The notes: a model not told the origin generated them from the sequence alone. A DNA stretch of 64,000 nucleotides from an uncultured Pelagibacteraceae bacterium (GCA_902626575.1 CACOFY010000001.1:62001-126000); one strand, 5' to 3'. Shown: positions 20,111 to 31,648, numbered from the stretch's first letter. Program-made: numbers and translations.

Positions 20111-21249
20111 TAAGAGTTAAAATCATAATATTTTTTATCTTATTGAATTTGTTTTTAGTTAAAAATTTTTTATTCGCGTCTGAAGAAAATATTTACGACA
20201 AGATTGATTTATTTGGAGAAGTTTTAAATAAGATAAATAAAGAATATGTTGAGGAGATTGATCAATCTGAAGCAATGGATGCAGCAATAAACGGAGTTTT
20301 GCAATCCTTAGATCCATATTCTGCATATATGTCGCCTGAGTCTTTTGAAAATATGCAAACTGAAACTAGCGGAGAATTTGGTGGTTTAGGTATTGAAGTG
20401 AGCATGGAGGCAGGAGTTGTAAAAGTTATATCTCCATTAGACGACTCTCCTGCTTACGAGGCTGGTGTTAAAGCTGGAGATTATATTGTAAAAATAAATA
20501 ATATTCAGGTTCAAGGAAAAACTCTTAATGAAGCTGTTGAAATAATGAGAGGACCAGTTGGATCAGATATTGAAATCACAGTGAGGCGCAAAGGAGTTAA
20601 AAAGGCTCTAGTTTTTAATATAACTAGAAAAATTATAAAAGTAAGATCAGTCAAATCAAAAATAATTGACAACAATATTGGTTACATAAGGCTAACAGCA
20701 TTTAACGAAAATAGTAGTAATCAAATTAAAAAAAAAATTAAGGAATTTCATAAAAATGAAAATATTGAAAAATTTATTTTAGATCTAAGGAATAATCCAG
20801 GTGGACTGCTTTCTCAAGCAATCAAAATAACTGATTTTTTTCTTTCAAGTGGTGAAATAGTTTCAACTAAATCTCGACAAGAAAATGAAAATAGAAAATG
20901 GTTCGCACAAGCTGGTGACATATTAAATGGAGAAACTTTGGTAGTTTTAATCAATAACGGATCTGCCTCTGCATCAGAAATAGTTGCTGGAGCTTTAAAA
21001 GACCATAAAAGAGCAATTTTAGTTGGTGAAAATAGTTACGGAAAAGGATCTGTGCAATCAATAATACCTTTAAGAAATAAAGGTGCGATCAGATTAACAA
21101 TTTCCAAGTATTATTTGCCTTCGGGTGAATCTATTTCTGAAGTTGGTGTTTCGCCTGATATAGTTGTAGCAGAGGATAATGATAATTTTAGAATAGATAC
21201 TGATAGTGATAATCAATTAACTTACGCAATAAAATTATTAAATGGATAA
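20107..21249 (+). CDS. ctpA: C-terminal processing peptidase (S41 family)
   Basis: Periplasmic serine protease. An N-terminal signal segment (about 1-25) is followed by a PDZ domain (about 85-165, with GGLGIEVS and AGVKAGDYIVKINN) and the S41 catalytic domain. The Ser/Lys dyad lies in NNGSASASE (Ser) and ENSYGKGSVQ (Lys). At 380 aa it is a compact member of the family. It overlaps both neighbours by a few bases, so it is part of the nadD-rsfS-ctpA-rppH run. Confidence 0.93.
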   Translation: MIRVKIIIFFILLNLFLVKNFLFASEENIYDKIDLFGEVLNKINKEYVEEIDQSEAMDAAINGVLQSLDPYSAYMSPESFENMQTETSGEFGGLGIEVSMEAGVVKVISPLDDSPAYEAGVKAGDYIVKINNIQVQGKTLNEAVEIMRGPVGSDIEITVRRKGVKKALVFNITRKIIKVRSVKSKIIDNNIGYIRLTAFNENSSNQIKKKIKEFHKNENIEKFILDLRNNPGGLLSQAIKITDFFLSSGEIVSTKSRQENENRKWFAQAGDILNGETLVVLINNGSASASEIVAGALKDHKRAILVGENSYGKGSVQSIIPLRNKGAIRLTISKYYLPSGESISEVGVSPDIVVAEDNDNFRIDTDSDNQLTYAIKLLNG

Positions 21250-21730
21250 GGCAGTAAAAGATTTTAAAAATCTTCCATTGCGTGAAGGCGTAGGTATCGT
21301 ATTACTCAATAAAGATAACAAAGTTTTTGTCGCAAAAAGAATTGATAATCCTAATAACTATTGGCAAATGCCACAAGGTGGAATGGATCCAGGAGAAACT
21401 CATCATGAGGCTGCTATAAGAGAATTATATGAGGAGACAAGTATAAAAAGTGTTAAACTAATTAAAGAGATAGATGATTACACCGTATATAACTTACCTA
21501 AACGTTTATTAGGAATTATCTGGAAAGGAAAATATAAAGGTCAGAAACAAAAATGGTTTATCATGAAATTCTTAGGACATGATTCGGAAATTAATATTAA
21601 AACAAAAAAGCCAGAGTTTTTAGAGTGGCGATGGATTGAATCTAATTCTATCACAAAAAATGTAGTAGATTTTAAAATAGAAGTTTATAAAAAAATTCAG
21701 GTTGAATTAAACAAGGTTTTATCTAATTAG
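21242..21730 (+). CDS. rppH: RNA pyrophosphohydrolase (Nudix)
   Basis: Removes pyrophosphate from mRNA 5' ends and starts decay. The Nudix box, beginning GGMDPGETHHEAAIREL and ending EET, spans residues about 46-67. The WQMPQGG lead-in and the later YKGQKQKWF are typical of RppH rather than other Nudix enzymes. It ends 8 nt inside the convergent atpC. Confidence 0.92.
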   Translation: MDKAVKDFKNLPLREGVGIVLLNKDNKVFVAKRIDNPNNYWQMPQGGMDPGETHHEAAIRELYEETSIKSVKLIKEIDDYTVYNLPKRLLGIIWKGKYKGQKQKWFIMKFLGHDSEINIKTKKPEFLEWRWIESNSITKNVVDFKIEVYKKIQVELNKVLSN

Positions 21731-22120
21731 CACCAATAGACTTTAAACTATCAATTTTTTGTGAAATCAAAAACCTCTGTTGATCGGTTATACCCTCTTT
21801 TAAAAGACTTTTTTCGGCCTCTTGGATAGAATTGTCAATAAAGCTCTTATCTAATTTATCAAGCTTTATAACTGTGCTCGTTAATATAGATAGAGTATCA
21901 TCTTTGAATTCTAAAATACCATCTTCAATATAAAATTTTTCTTCGGCATTATTACGATAGATTTTCATGATACCAGGTTTTAAAAAAGAAATTATTGAAA
22001 TATGATTTTTCAAAATACCCATTTCTCCCTCATAAGCAGGAACGACAACCTCTTTAACATCATCTGCTGATAAAAAAGATTTTTCAGGATTTACAATCTC
22101 TAAATTAAACAATTCACTCA

Positions 22121-22121
<1 letters not shown>
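21723..22121 (-). CDS. atpC: ATP synthase F1 epsilon subunit
   Basis: A 132-aa protein with the epsilon beta-sandwich (FNLEIVNPEKSFLSADD, then PAYEGEMGILKNHISII) and a C-terminal helical part. It is last in the F1 operon, overlaps atpD by one base, and its 3' end overlaps rppH on the opposite strand. Confidence 0.94.
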
Positions 22122-24411
<2,290 letters not shown>

Positions 24412-24413
24412 AA

Positions 24414-25946
24414 TTATTTTAAACTGTTTTTTAAATCTTTGATTAAATCTACAAGTAATTTTTCTGTATTCTCCTCTAATTTACCATCGCTTGAAATATT
24501 ATCTAATATCTCAGGCTTATCAGATTTACATTTTTCTATTATTTTTTTTTCAAAATCTGAAATATCTTTAAGTTCAACGTCATCTAAATAGCCTCTCACA
24601 CCACAAAAAACAGATATAACTTGTTCTGCAACAGTCATTGGAGAATATTGCTTTTGCTTTAATAATTCCGTAAGTTTGGAACCTCTATTTAGTAACTTCT
24701 GTGTTGATGCATCCAAATCAGAACCAAACTGTGCAAAAGCTGCCATCTCTCTATATTGAGCTAATTCTAGTTTCATCGAACCAGAAACTTTTTTCATTGC
24801 TTTTGTTTGTGCTGCAGATCCAACTCTTGATACAGATAGTCCAACATTAATCGCCGGTCTTATACCTTGATTGAATAAATTAGTTTCTAAAAAAATTTGG
24901 CCGTCGGTAATTGAAATTACATTAGTAGGTATATAAGCTGAAACGTCTCCAGCCTGTGTTTCAATTATTGGAAGTGCAGTTAATGATCCACCTCCATGTT
25001 CGTTGCTTAGTTTTGCTGCTCTCTCTAAAAGTCTGCTGTGTAAATAAAAAACATCACCAGGATAAGCTTCTCTTCCTGGAGGTCTTCTTAATAATAATGA
25101 CATTTGCCTATAGGCTACAGCTTGTTTGGACAAATCATCATAAATAATTAAAGCATGCATGCCATTATCTCTAAAGAATTCACCCATTGCACAACCTGTA
25201 TAAGGAGCAAGGAACTGTAATGGTGCTGCATCAGACGCTGTAGCTGCAACAATAGTTGTATAATCCATTGCTCCAGCTTCCTCTAAAGTTTTTTGTATTT
25301 GTCTAACAGTTGATCGCTTTTGACCTATTGCAACATAAATGCAATAAAGTTTTTGTTTTTCATCACCGCTTTCATTAATTTTTTTTTGGTTAATAATAGT
25401 ATCAACTGCAACTGCAGTTTTACCTGTTTGTCTGTCTCCAATAATCAATTCTCTTTGACCCCTTCCAATAGGAACTAAACTATCTATTGCTTTTAAACCA
25501 GATTGCATTGGTTCGTTAACTGATTGACGTGGTATAATTCCTGGAGCTTTTATCTCTACTCTACTTTTTTTGATTGATTTATCTAATGCACCTTTGCCAT
25601 CAATTGGATTTCCTAATCCATCAACAACTCTTCCCAATAGTTCTTTACCAACAGGTGTGTCAACAATTGCTCCTGTTCTCTTAACTGTATCTCCCTCTTT
25701 AATAGCTTTATCATCGCCAAAAATTACTACTCCTACATTCTCGCTCTCTAAGTTTAAAGCCATACCTCTAGAACCATCTGAAAATTCAACCATCTCACCT
25801 GCCTGAACATTATCTAAACCATATACACGAGCAATACCGTCTCCAACCGATAGAACTTGCCCTACTTCACTTATTTCAGCTTTATCTCCAAATTTTTTTA
25901 TCTGCTCTTTTAATATTTTTGTTACTTCTGAAGGGTTTATATCCAT
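24414..25946 (-). CDS. atpA: ATP synthase F1 alpha subunit
   Basis: Non-catalytic nucleotide-binding subunit. P-loop [11 protein letters not shown] is at about 170-180 and the family signature region [16 protein letters not shown] follows later. At 510 aa it is full length. It is separated from atpG by 2 bp and starts immediately after atpH. Confidence 0.99.
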   Translation of the reverse strand: MDINPSEVTKILKEQIKKFGDKAEISEVGQVLSVGDGIARVYGLDNVQAGEMVEFSDGSRGMALNLESENVGVVIFGDDKAIKEGDTVKRTGAIVDTPVGKELLGRVVDGLGNPIDGKGALDKSIKKSRVEIKAPGIIPRQSVNEPMQSGLKAIDSLVPIGRGQRELIIGDRQTGKTAVAVDTIINQKKINESGDEKQKLYCIYVAIGQKRSTVRQIQKTLEEAGAMDYTTIVAATASDAAPLQFLAPYTGCAMGEFFRDNGMHALIIYDDLSKQAVAYRQMSLLLRRPPGREAYPGDVFYLHSRLLERAAKLSNEHGGGSLTALPIIETQAGDVSAYIPTNVISITDGQIFLETNLFNQGIRPAINVGLSVSRVGSAAQTKAMKKVSGSMKLELAQYREMAAFAQFGSDLDASTQKLLNRGSKLTELLKQKQYSPMTVAEQVISVFCGVRGYLDDVELKDISDFEKKIIEKCKSDKPEILDNISSDGKLEENTEKLLVDLIKDLKNSLK

Positions 25947-26504
25947 TTATGCCTCTAACATTTTATTTTCTATTTTTTGTAATTTGCTTCTTATTGAAGT
26001 ATCAATCATTGTACTATTTACTTGAATTATTAGACCTCCAATTAAACTCGGATCTTTTTTAAAATTTAATTTTATTTTAGCATCAAAAGTACTTAACAAA
26101 TTACCTTCAATTTTTTTAATCTCATCTTTGCTCAAATCTTTTGCTGCAATTAGTTCTGCTTTTATTTCTCCTCTTTTTTTGGAGCATGTTTCAATAAAAT
26201 CACTTAATATTTTCTCTACATAAAAAAATCTTCTTTTATGAATGAGGTAGCATAAAAATTTTGAGAGGAGTTCATTCAAATTAAATTTATTTGAAATTTG
26301 TTTTATAATATTTTCTTGGTCCTCTTTTTTGGTAGTTGGATTTTTAATGAAAAAATCTAGATCTGGGCTTTTTATTATAGTAGATAGCAAAGCCTCAACC
26401 TGTTTCTCAATTTCGCTAACTATATTTGTTTCGTCCGCTAACTCATACAGTGCGAGAGAATATCTTCCAACTGAAGTTTCAGAAAAGTTTTTGTTTTTTG
26501 TCAA
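25947..26504 (-). CDS. atpH: ATP synthase F1 delta subunit
   Basis: Links F1 to the F0 peripheral stalk. The 185-aa protein has VGRYSLALYELA at the N-terminus and the terminal DPSLIGGLIIQVNSTMIDTSIRSKL segment typical of delta. As in most alphaproteobacteria the F1 genes (atpHAGDC) form their own operon; F0 genes are not seen here. Confidence 0.95.
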   Translation of the reverse strand: MTKNKNFSETSVGRYSLALYELADETNIVSEIEKQVEALLSTIIKSPDLDFFIKNPTTKKEDQENIIKQISNKFNLNELLSKFLCYLIHKRRFFYVEKILSDFIETCSKKRGEIKAELIAAKDLSKDEIKKIEGNLLSTFDAKIKLNFKKDPSLIGGLIIQVNSTMIDTSIRSKLQKIENKMLEA

Positions 26505-26611
26505 TTTTAAACCTTTGTATATGAAGAATTATTTAAAAATTTGAGATTAATTAACATATGATAAAAATCTGTTCAAGTAACTGATTGTCAAAATGGTTCT
26601 TATTTTACTGA
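26505..26611 (-). other. atpH upstream region
   Basis: A 107-bp AT-rich gap between priA and atpH. On the minus strand TTGACA occurs at 26591-26586 and could be a -35 box for the ATP synthase operon, but no clear -10 box follows at 16-18 bp. No convincing terminator was seen. Confidence 0.3.
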
Positions 26612-28567
26612 TTAATTGAAGTTTATTGGGTCAACATCAACTGTCAGTTTTATTCCGTATGGAAACTTATATTTTGATATTACTTCAGATAAGGAATTTT
26701 GAAGTTTCATTGATTTTCTCCCTCGAATTAATAATCTTACCCTATATTTTCTTTTTAACCGAAAAATTGGAGCGTTTACCGGACCTAGAATTTTATCTTT
26801 AATATAAGTTTGTGCAAAACTTTTAAATTTATTAGATTCTTGCTCAATTATTTTTTCATTTTTACCAGTTATTATAATTGAAATAAATCTTTGAAATGGA
26901 GGAAGATTATTTAACTTCCTAAGTTGAAGTTCTTTTGATAAAAAGATATCTGGATCACTATCCGTCAAAGTCTTGATTGAATTTGTATCATTGCTATAAG
27001 TTTGAAAATAAACTGTTGCAGGTTTTCCAGCTCTTCCTGCTCTTCCTGATAATTGATGATACAATTGTAAGTTTTTTTCGGTGCCCCTTAAATCGTGTCC
27101 TTTTGTAGTAAGGTCTATATCAACCACTATTATACAATTGAGATGAGGGAAATGAAAACCTTTTGATATTAATTGAGTTCCAACAAGTATTTGAATTTCA
27201 TTATTAATAATTTTTTTTAAAATTTCAGATGAATTTTTTTTATTCATTGTATCACTTGAGAAAATTGTAATATTTTTATCAGGAAATTTTTTTTTAACTT
27301 CTTCAGTAATTCTCTCTACGCCTGGACCATAAAAAATAGGTTCACAAAAACTTATTTTATTACATTTTCTGTCAAGCTGATCTTTAAAACCACAGTAATG
27401 ACATAATAAAAAATTTTTATTTTTGTGGAACACAAGATTAATTGAACAATTTGGACAAGAGTAACTATATAAACATTTTTTACAAAATACGTGGGGAGAA
27501 AAACCCCTTCTATTTAAAAAAAATAAAACTTGGTCTTTTTTATTTAAATGATCATTCACTTTTTGAACAACTGCGTTTGATAACCAAGAATTTTTATCGA
27601 GTTTTACTTTATTTAAATTAATAATTTCATGATTTGGTAATGATGCTTTTTTAAACCTTTCTGATAACTTTGATATTGAGTATTTCCCTTTTCTTATATT
27701 CTCATAGGTTTCAATTGAAGGTACGGCAGTTACTAGGTTAATTGGAATATTTTCAAAGTTTGCTCTTGCAATTGCCATATCACGAGCATTATAAATTACT
27801 CCTTCGTCTTGTTTGTACGATTGGTCATGTTCCTCATCAACGATAATGAGTCCTAAATTTTTAAAAGGTAAAAAAAGCGATGATCTAGCTCCAATAGCTA
27901 CTTTTATCTTATTATTAATAATACCACTCCATATTTTTTTTTTATTTTTTTTTGATATGCCTGAATGCCATATTGCTGGTTGAAAACCAAAAAATTCAAT
28001 GAATTTTTTTTCAAACTGGTTTGTTAATCCAATCTCGGGAAGAAGAATTAGTGCTTGTTTTTTTTTTTCTATAACTTTTCTTATTGTCTCAAAATAAACT
28101 AATGTTTTACCTGACCCAGTAACACCTTGTAAAACATGTACTCTAAACTTATTAATATTTTTATTTATTTCCTTTAAATTTTTTTCTTGCTCATTTGTAA
28201 GTTTAAAGTCTAATTTGTTTTCGAAACTATTAAAATTTTCATATTCTTTTTCTGGCAATTTTTCAATAGCCTGTCCACTCATTAAAACTAATTTTAAAGC
28301 CATCCCTTTAGGGATTAAGTTATATTGAGAAAACCAATCTAAAAACTTGATTGTCTCTATTTTAAGACTTGGTATATTTACTTTTCTTATAACGCTTTTA
28401 ATTTTAAATGTTTTTTGACTTTTTTTTTCAAACTCATCCCAAACAACTCCAATAATTTTTTTTTTACCAAAAGGAACCTCAACAAAATCTCCTATTTTTA
28501 ATTTAATATTTGTTTTGTATGTAAAAGGATGATTAAAAATATTTGGTAATAGAATCGGAATTTCCAT
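26612..28567 (-). CDS. priA: Primosomal protein N' (replication restart helicase)
   Basis: Superfamily 2 DNA helicase that reloads the replisome at stalled forks. Walker A GVTGSGKTLVYF is at about 143-154 and the Walker B DEEHDQSYK follows. A cysteine-rich zinc insert (CKKCLYSYSCPNCS, then CHYCG) sits between the helicase lobes, and QLSGRAGRAGKP is motif VI. At 651 aa it is complete but on the short side. It is the first conserved gene beyond the proposed left attachment site. Confidence 0.95.
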   Translation of the reverse strand: MEIPILLPNIFNHPFTYKTNIKLKIGDFVEVPFGKKKIIGVVWDEFEKKSQKTFKIKSVIRKVNIPSLKIETIKFLDWFSQYNLIPKGMALKLVLMSGQAIEKLPEKEYENFNSFENKLDFKLTNEQEKNLKEINKNINKFRVHVLQGVTGSGKTLVYFETIRKVIEKKKQALILLPEIGLTNQFEKKFIEFFGFQPAIWHSGISKKNKKKIWSGIINNKIKVAIGARSSLFLPFKNLGLIIVDEEHDQSYKQDEGVIYNARDMAIARANFENIPINLVTAVPSIETYENIRKGKYSISKLSERFKKASLPNHEIINLNKVKLDKNSWLSNAVVQKVNDHLNKKDQVLFFLNRRGFSPHVFCKKCLYSYSCPNCSINLVFHKNKNFLLCHYCGFKDQLDRKCNKISFCEPIFYGPGVERITEEVKKKFPDKNITIFSSDTMNKKNSSEILKKIINNEIQILVGTQLISKGFHFPHLNCIIVVDIDLTTKGHDLRGTEKNLQLYHQLSGRAGRAGKPATVYFQTYSNDTNSIKTLTDSDPDIFLSKELQLRKLNNLPPFQRFISIIITGKNEKIIEQESNKFKSFAQTYIKDKILGPVNAPIFRLKRKYRVRLLIRGRKSMKLQNSLSEVISKYKFPYGIKLTVDVDPINFN

Positions 28568-28582
28568 AAAGATATAATATGA

Positions 28583-28611
28583 AAATTTTTTAGGAGTGTA
28601 TTGTTGTTTTA
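28583..28611. repeat. Left copy of lpdA-3'-end direct repeat (putative attachment site)
   Basis: Positions 28583-28603 match 32783-32803 at 19 of 21 bases, including a 14-bp identical core TTAGGAGTGTATTG (28590-28603). Extending to 28611 gives 25 of 29. Read on the minus strand this copy encodes K-T-T-I-H-S-stop, nearly the K-R-A-I-H-S-stop end of lpdA, but upstream of that it is not lpdA. The two copies are offset by exactly 4200 bp. Confidence 0.7.
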
Positions 28612-28783
28612 AGCAACAGTCTATAATCTTTGTTCCTCGTAGCTTTTTCGATCAAACCAATTTTTTTTCTTTCCATACCAAGAATTTACCAAGAATGAAG
28701 AATGTTTTCAAAATTTTTTTACGGTTATAAACATATTATCTAACTATTTTTACTCTGTTTATTATATCGATTGCTAAGTAAAT
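28612..28783. other. Non-coding left end of the putative element
   Basis: No ORF is supported here. It holds a short imperfect hairpin (TTGTTG...CAACAG, about 28601-28619) and one arm-type repeat. The tail of the channel mRNA probably ends in this stretch, but no GC-rich terminator is visible. Confidence 0.4.
28676..28694. repeat. Arm-type repeat, left copy
   Basis: TACCAAGAATTTACCAAGA is a tandem pair of TACCAAGA-type units. It differs at one base from the two identical copies at 32620-32638 and 32654-32672 at the other end of the segment. It lies about 72 bp inside the left core repeat. Confidence 0.6.
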
Positions 28784-30277
28784 TTATTTTAATGCCATCC
28801 AAGAAATTATTGCGGTAGAATTGTTTGGATTAATATTAGCATTAATTAATATAATTAATAAAATTACTAAAAAGTAAGACAAAACTCCATAACGAGTGCT
28901 TAATTTTTCGATATTATTTCCTAAAAGTTGATTTGTTTTAAGCAATCTAAAAGAGACAACGCTCAAGATATTTGGAATTACCGCATAAATGTATGATGTC
29001 AAAATAATCCAATCTAATACTGTTAAATACTCTAATTTAGGCAATTCCGAGTCGATTACAAAATTGTAAGCAATTAAAGACAGTAGACATACTATCGTGA
29101 CAGTCAGTCTAGCCTCAAGCTCTTTTGGATCAATCCAAACTACTAACCAGCATACTGACAAAATTAATACTATAGGCAAAATAACTTTATACAAATAATA
29201 GCTATGTTTACGCTCTATAACCATTGATAACTCTATTCCAGTTGCGTAATCATCCTCCATGAAAAATGGATTTTGATAATTTAAAATATTAAAATCAAAA
29301 GATTTTATATTCCATCCAGGAATATCATTATTATCTTTTATGTTTGATAATGATAAGTATGAAAGACTACTTTCAAACAGCACAGTATTTGGAATTCTTT
29401 GAAAATCATCAATAATTTTAATTCGTACAGTTTGCTTATCGAATGGAAATGTTTTTAAGTTAAATTTATTTTTTATCGAATATGTTCCTCCTAATTCAGA
29501 AGAAATAAACAAATATTCATCTGAGTTTCCAAGTTTTGTTGAATATGGGGACAATTCATATGTTTTATTATCAACTAAATCTTTATCAGATTTAACTTCA
29601 TTTAGAATTTTGAATCCTTTCTCTGGAGGGTATAGTTTTAAGTCATTAAATTGTTTTTGAGTATAATCACAAACATAGTAAGTGTAAGATCCATCGTCTA
29701 ATTTTAAAATTATATTTTCTTCTACAACGTTCCAAAGTTCAGGGTGACTTTCGGATAAATGCCTTGAAAAAATATCATACTTCATAGAGAATTCGACAAT
29801 ACCGTTTTTTGTATCAATTTTATTAAAATCCAAATATTTGATATCTAATATTGGATTAAAAGTGGTATACTTTGACTTGGTTATTTTCTTTTTGATAATC
29901 TCCTCTTTATTCAATATTTCAAATTCAATTGTATCGTTTTCATTCAGTATTTCAGGGCTAAAATTTTTTTGATTTGCTTTTAATATTTGATCACCCGCTT
30001 TAAAAAACTTTAAATGCTTAGGATCATAAATTCTTCCAACTTGAAAATTTCCATTTTCTTTAGTAAATTTCCAACTTTTAGAATTTTCGTCATATTTTTC
30101 CATAAGATCAAAACCAAAATTTTCAAAATCAACTGAACCTTTATATTTATAATTTAATTGAGCCAAATCATTACTAAATGTTTCACAATTTGATAATGCC
30201 GTATTAATATTTGACATAAGTAAAAAAATAACGATGATTTTTAATTTTAGCAAAATATTAAATAATTTTTTTCTCAT
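28784..30277 (-). CDS. Pentameric ligand-gated ion channel (Cys-loop/GLIC superfamily) with N-terminal PDZ-like domain
   Basis: A 497-aa protein. A signal peptide covers about 1-29. Residues about 48-125 look PDZ-like (FFKAGDQILKANQKNFS followed by NDTIEFEIL). A beta-sandwich ligand-binding domain (about 145-355) carries FPFDKQ at 277-282, the hallmark of the loop equivalent to the Cys-loop; as in other prokaryotic members the flanking cysteines are absent. Four membrane helices follow: M1 about 362-381, M2 about 388-408 (LEARLTVTIVCLLSLIAYNF), M3 about 420-441, M4 about 463-483. An acidic residue at the cytoplasmic mouth of M2 (Glu388) suggests cation selectivity, by analogy with GLIC. The ligand is unknown. 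It overlaps the PrsW gene by 20 nt. Confidence 0.85.
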   Translation of the reverse strand: MRKKLFNILLKLKIIVIFLLMSNINTALSNCETFSNDLAQLNYKYKGSVDFENFGFDLMEKYDENSKSWKFTKENGNFQVGRIYDPKHLKFFKAGDQILKANQKNFSPEILNENDTIEFEILNKEEIIKKKITKSKYTTFNPILDIKYLDFNKIDTKNGIVEFSMKYDIFSRHLSESHPELWNVVEENIILKLDDGSYTYYVCDYTQKQFNDLKLYPPEKGFKILNEVKSDKDLVDNKTYELSPYSTKLGNSDEYLFISSELGGTYSIKNKFNLKTFPFDKQTVRIKIIDDFQRIPNTVLFESSLSYLSLSNIKDNNDIPGWNIKSFDFNILNYQNPFFMEDDYATGIELSMVIERKHSYYLYKVILPIVLILSVCWLVVWIDPKELEARLTVTIVCLLSLIAYNFVIDSELPKLEYLTVLDWIILTSYIYAVIPNILSVVSFRLLKTNQLLGNNIEKLSTRYGVLSYFLVILLIILINANINPNNSTAIISWMALK

Positions 30278-30944
30278 TTTCTTTTTTTTTTTTACTTTGA
30301 ATCTTTTTTAGTTTTGAAAACATTTTTAAGGCTACAATCCATGAAACAATTATTAGGATAAGCGATATATAAAAGTTAGAAGTGGTAAATAAATTGTAAC
30401 ATCCATGTAAAGTGAAAGGGACTAAAAAAGCAAAAATTAAATTATCACCCTTTTTTATAAAAGCGTATCTCATAAAAAAGTAGCCCATGAAAACTCCAAA
30501 AATCCCGTGTGCAGGTACAGCTGAGAATGACCTTAGAAATGCCATGTAGATTGGTGTTGTTTCATAATAGTCAGCTAAAATATATACATAATAAAAGTTT
30601 TCTAAGGTTGCAAAACCAAGTGAAACAGCAACCCCATATACTATGCCATCGATGGGTTCATTAAAATCTTTCATTTTATAAACTAGAAAATATAAAACAG
30701 CTAACTTTAAACCTTCTTCGACTGGAGCTGCTGTAAAAAAAGAAGATCTAAGACCCTCGTCCATTTGTGTTGAAGCCCAAATTCCACTTAGATAAGTGTT
30801 AATAAAAAAAGCAGGTATTGTTATGAGAATTCCGTAAAAGAATACTTTAATTATCTCAGCATTAGGTTCTTTAAACTTATCTGATAGAACAAAGAATAAT
30901 ATTATAAGTATTGAGGGTAAAATTGTTGCTAACAGTAAAATCAT
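30258..30944 (-). CDS. PrsW-family intramembrane metalloprotease
   Basis: A 228-aa multi-pass membrane protein. It has the conserved motifs of the PrsW branch of CPBP/CAAX-type proteases: EEGLK with Glu76-Glu77, GFATLEN at 110-116, PAHG with His146 and HGCYN with His180. In Bacillus PrsW starts cleavage of an anti-sigma factor; the substrate here is unknown. The C-terminus is very basic (KKIQSKKKKENEKK). The gene overlaps the channel gene downstream and abuts the 153-aa gene upstream by a shared base, so all three appear to be one transcription and translation unit. Confidence 0.85.
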   Translation of the reverse strand: MILLLATILPSILIILFFVLSDKFKEPNAEIIKVFFYGILITIPAFFINTYLSGIWASTQMDEGLRSSFFTAAPVEEGLKLAVLYFLVYKMKDFNEPIDGIVYGVAVSLGFATLENFYYVYILADYYETTPIYMAFLRSFSAVPAHGIFGVFMGYFFMRYAFIKKGDNLIFAFLVPFTLHGCYNLFTTSNFYISLILIIVSWIVALKMFSKLKKIQSKKKKENEKKII

Positions 30945-31405
30945 TAACTTTTTTCAATTGTTGTTTTAATTTTTAAAATTTTATTCTCCAATGCTTCAAA
31001 AGCATCAAAAATTTCCTTTTTTTCTATTCCTGAGATTTGTTCACCTTTGTGACCCTCTGGATTTTTTGCAGTATTTATGACATCCATTAATTGCCCATGC
31101 AAAATTGTAAATTTTATGAGAAGTTCGTTTAAATCTTGTTGGGATCCTTTAGTATTTTTGATCTCTTTTAAAATTATATATTCGTGGGCTCTTAACAAAT
31201 AAGGTGTTAAACCTCTCTCAACGCATGCTTTATCTATTTTTACAGCATCTTTATGATCCAATTGTTGATCTAAATCAGGGTCGCTGCACTTTCTTAAAAA
31301 TGACTCACTTTTTCCAGTTACCTCTTCAATAACCTTTGACTTAAGATTTTTTATTGCTTCTGTAAGTCCGTGTTCAATTGACGATATTTGTCTTAGCTTT
31401 GCCAT
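30944..31405 (-). CDS. Hypothetical protein, possibly a phage CII-like DNA-binding regulator
   Basis: A 153-aa soluble, helical protein; I do not recognise it firmly. The segment GKSESFLRKCSDPD (about residues 31-44), followed by a long helix with a D-K-A-C-VERG-TPYLL pattern, recalls the phage regulatory CII (CP76-like) family, in which a helix-turn-helix precedes 'N/D-P-D'. That is a weak resemblance. It is the first gene of the protease-channel operon and faces a divergent gene across an inverted repeat, the arrangement expected of a local regulator. There are no membrane segments. Confidence 0.5.
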   Translation of the reverse strand: MAKLRQISSIEHGLTEAIKNLKSKVIEEVTGKSESFLRKCSDPDLDQQLDHKDAVKIDKACVERGLTPYLLRAHEYIILKEIKNTKGSQQDLNELLIKFTILHGQLMDVINTAKNPEGHKGEQISGIEKKEIFDAFEALENKILKIKTTIEKS

Positions 31406-31543
31406 ATCTTAAAATGAAATTCTAATACAATTTTTGGACAAATAAAAACTAATAAAATAAGTTTTTGTCCAATATTATCCACCTCTTTTCACATACAAGA
31501 AATTCTAATCGTTATTATTTTAATTTTATAACGAAAGGAAAAA
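31406..31543. other. Divergent promoter region of the accessory segment
   Basis: This 138-bp AT-rich gap separates the minus-strand regulator-protease-channel operon from the plus-strand peptide gene. Apart from the inverted repeat listed separately I see no confident -35/-10 pairs. Confidence 0.4.
31434..31472. promoter_or_regulatory. 9-bp inverted repeat, candidate operator
   Basis: TTGGACAAA (31434-31442) and its exact complement TTTGTCCAA (31464-31472) have centres 30 bp apart, about three helical turns. They lie between divergent genes in the accessory segment. This spacing suits a DNA-binding dimer or looped tetramer; the adjacent 153-aa protein is an obvious but untested candidate. 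As RNA the arms could also pair. Confidence 0.45.
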
Positions 31544-31648
31544 ATGAACTACTTAATAAACTTTAAACCAATTCAGATCAATAATGATCTTGATTTAGTT
31601 AAAAATATAGAAAGGAGGTTATATGAAAAAGTTAGCTTTGATAGTTAG
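31544..31648 (+). CDS. Possible 34-aa leader ORF overlapping the peptide gene
   Basis: An ATG at 31544 preceded by AAAGGAA opens a 34-codon frame ending TAG at 31646-31648, 23 nt inside the next gene. The next gene's strong ribosome-binding site lies within it (codons for E-R-R). It could be a short upstream ORF coupled to the 59-aa peptide, or chance. There is no recognisable domain. Confidence 0.3.
   Translation: MNYLINFKPIQINNDLDLVKNIERRLYEKVSFDS
31611..31619 (+). promoter_or_regulatory. Strong Shine-Dalgarno of the 59-aa peptide gene
   Basis: AAAGGAGGT lies with its GGAGG 4 nt before the ATG at 31623. This near-perfect anti-SD match is stronger than most ribosome-binding sites in the window. 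It fixes the start of the peptide gene and suggests high expression. Confidence 0.7.

Noticed and set aside
28784-30277. Two genes (a PDZ protein and a channel) joined by a sequencing error
   Set aside because: There is one continuous frame with a single signal peptide at the front and no internal start with a second signal sequence before the channel domain.
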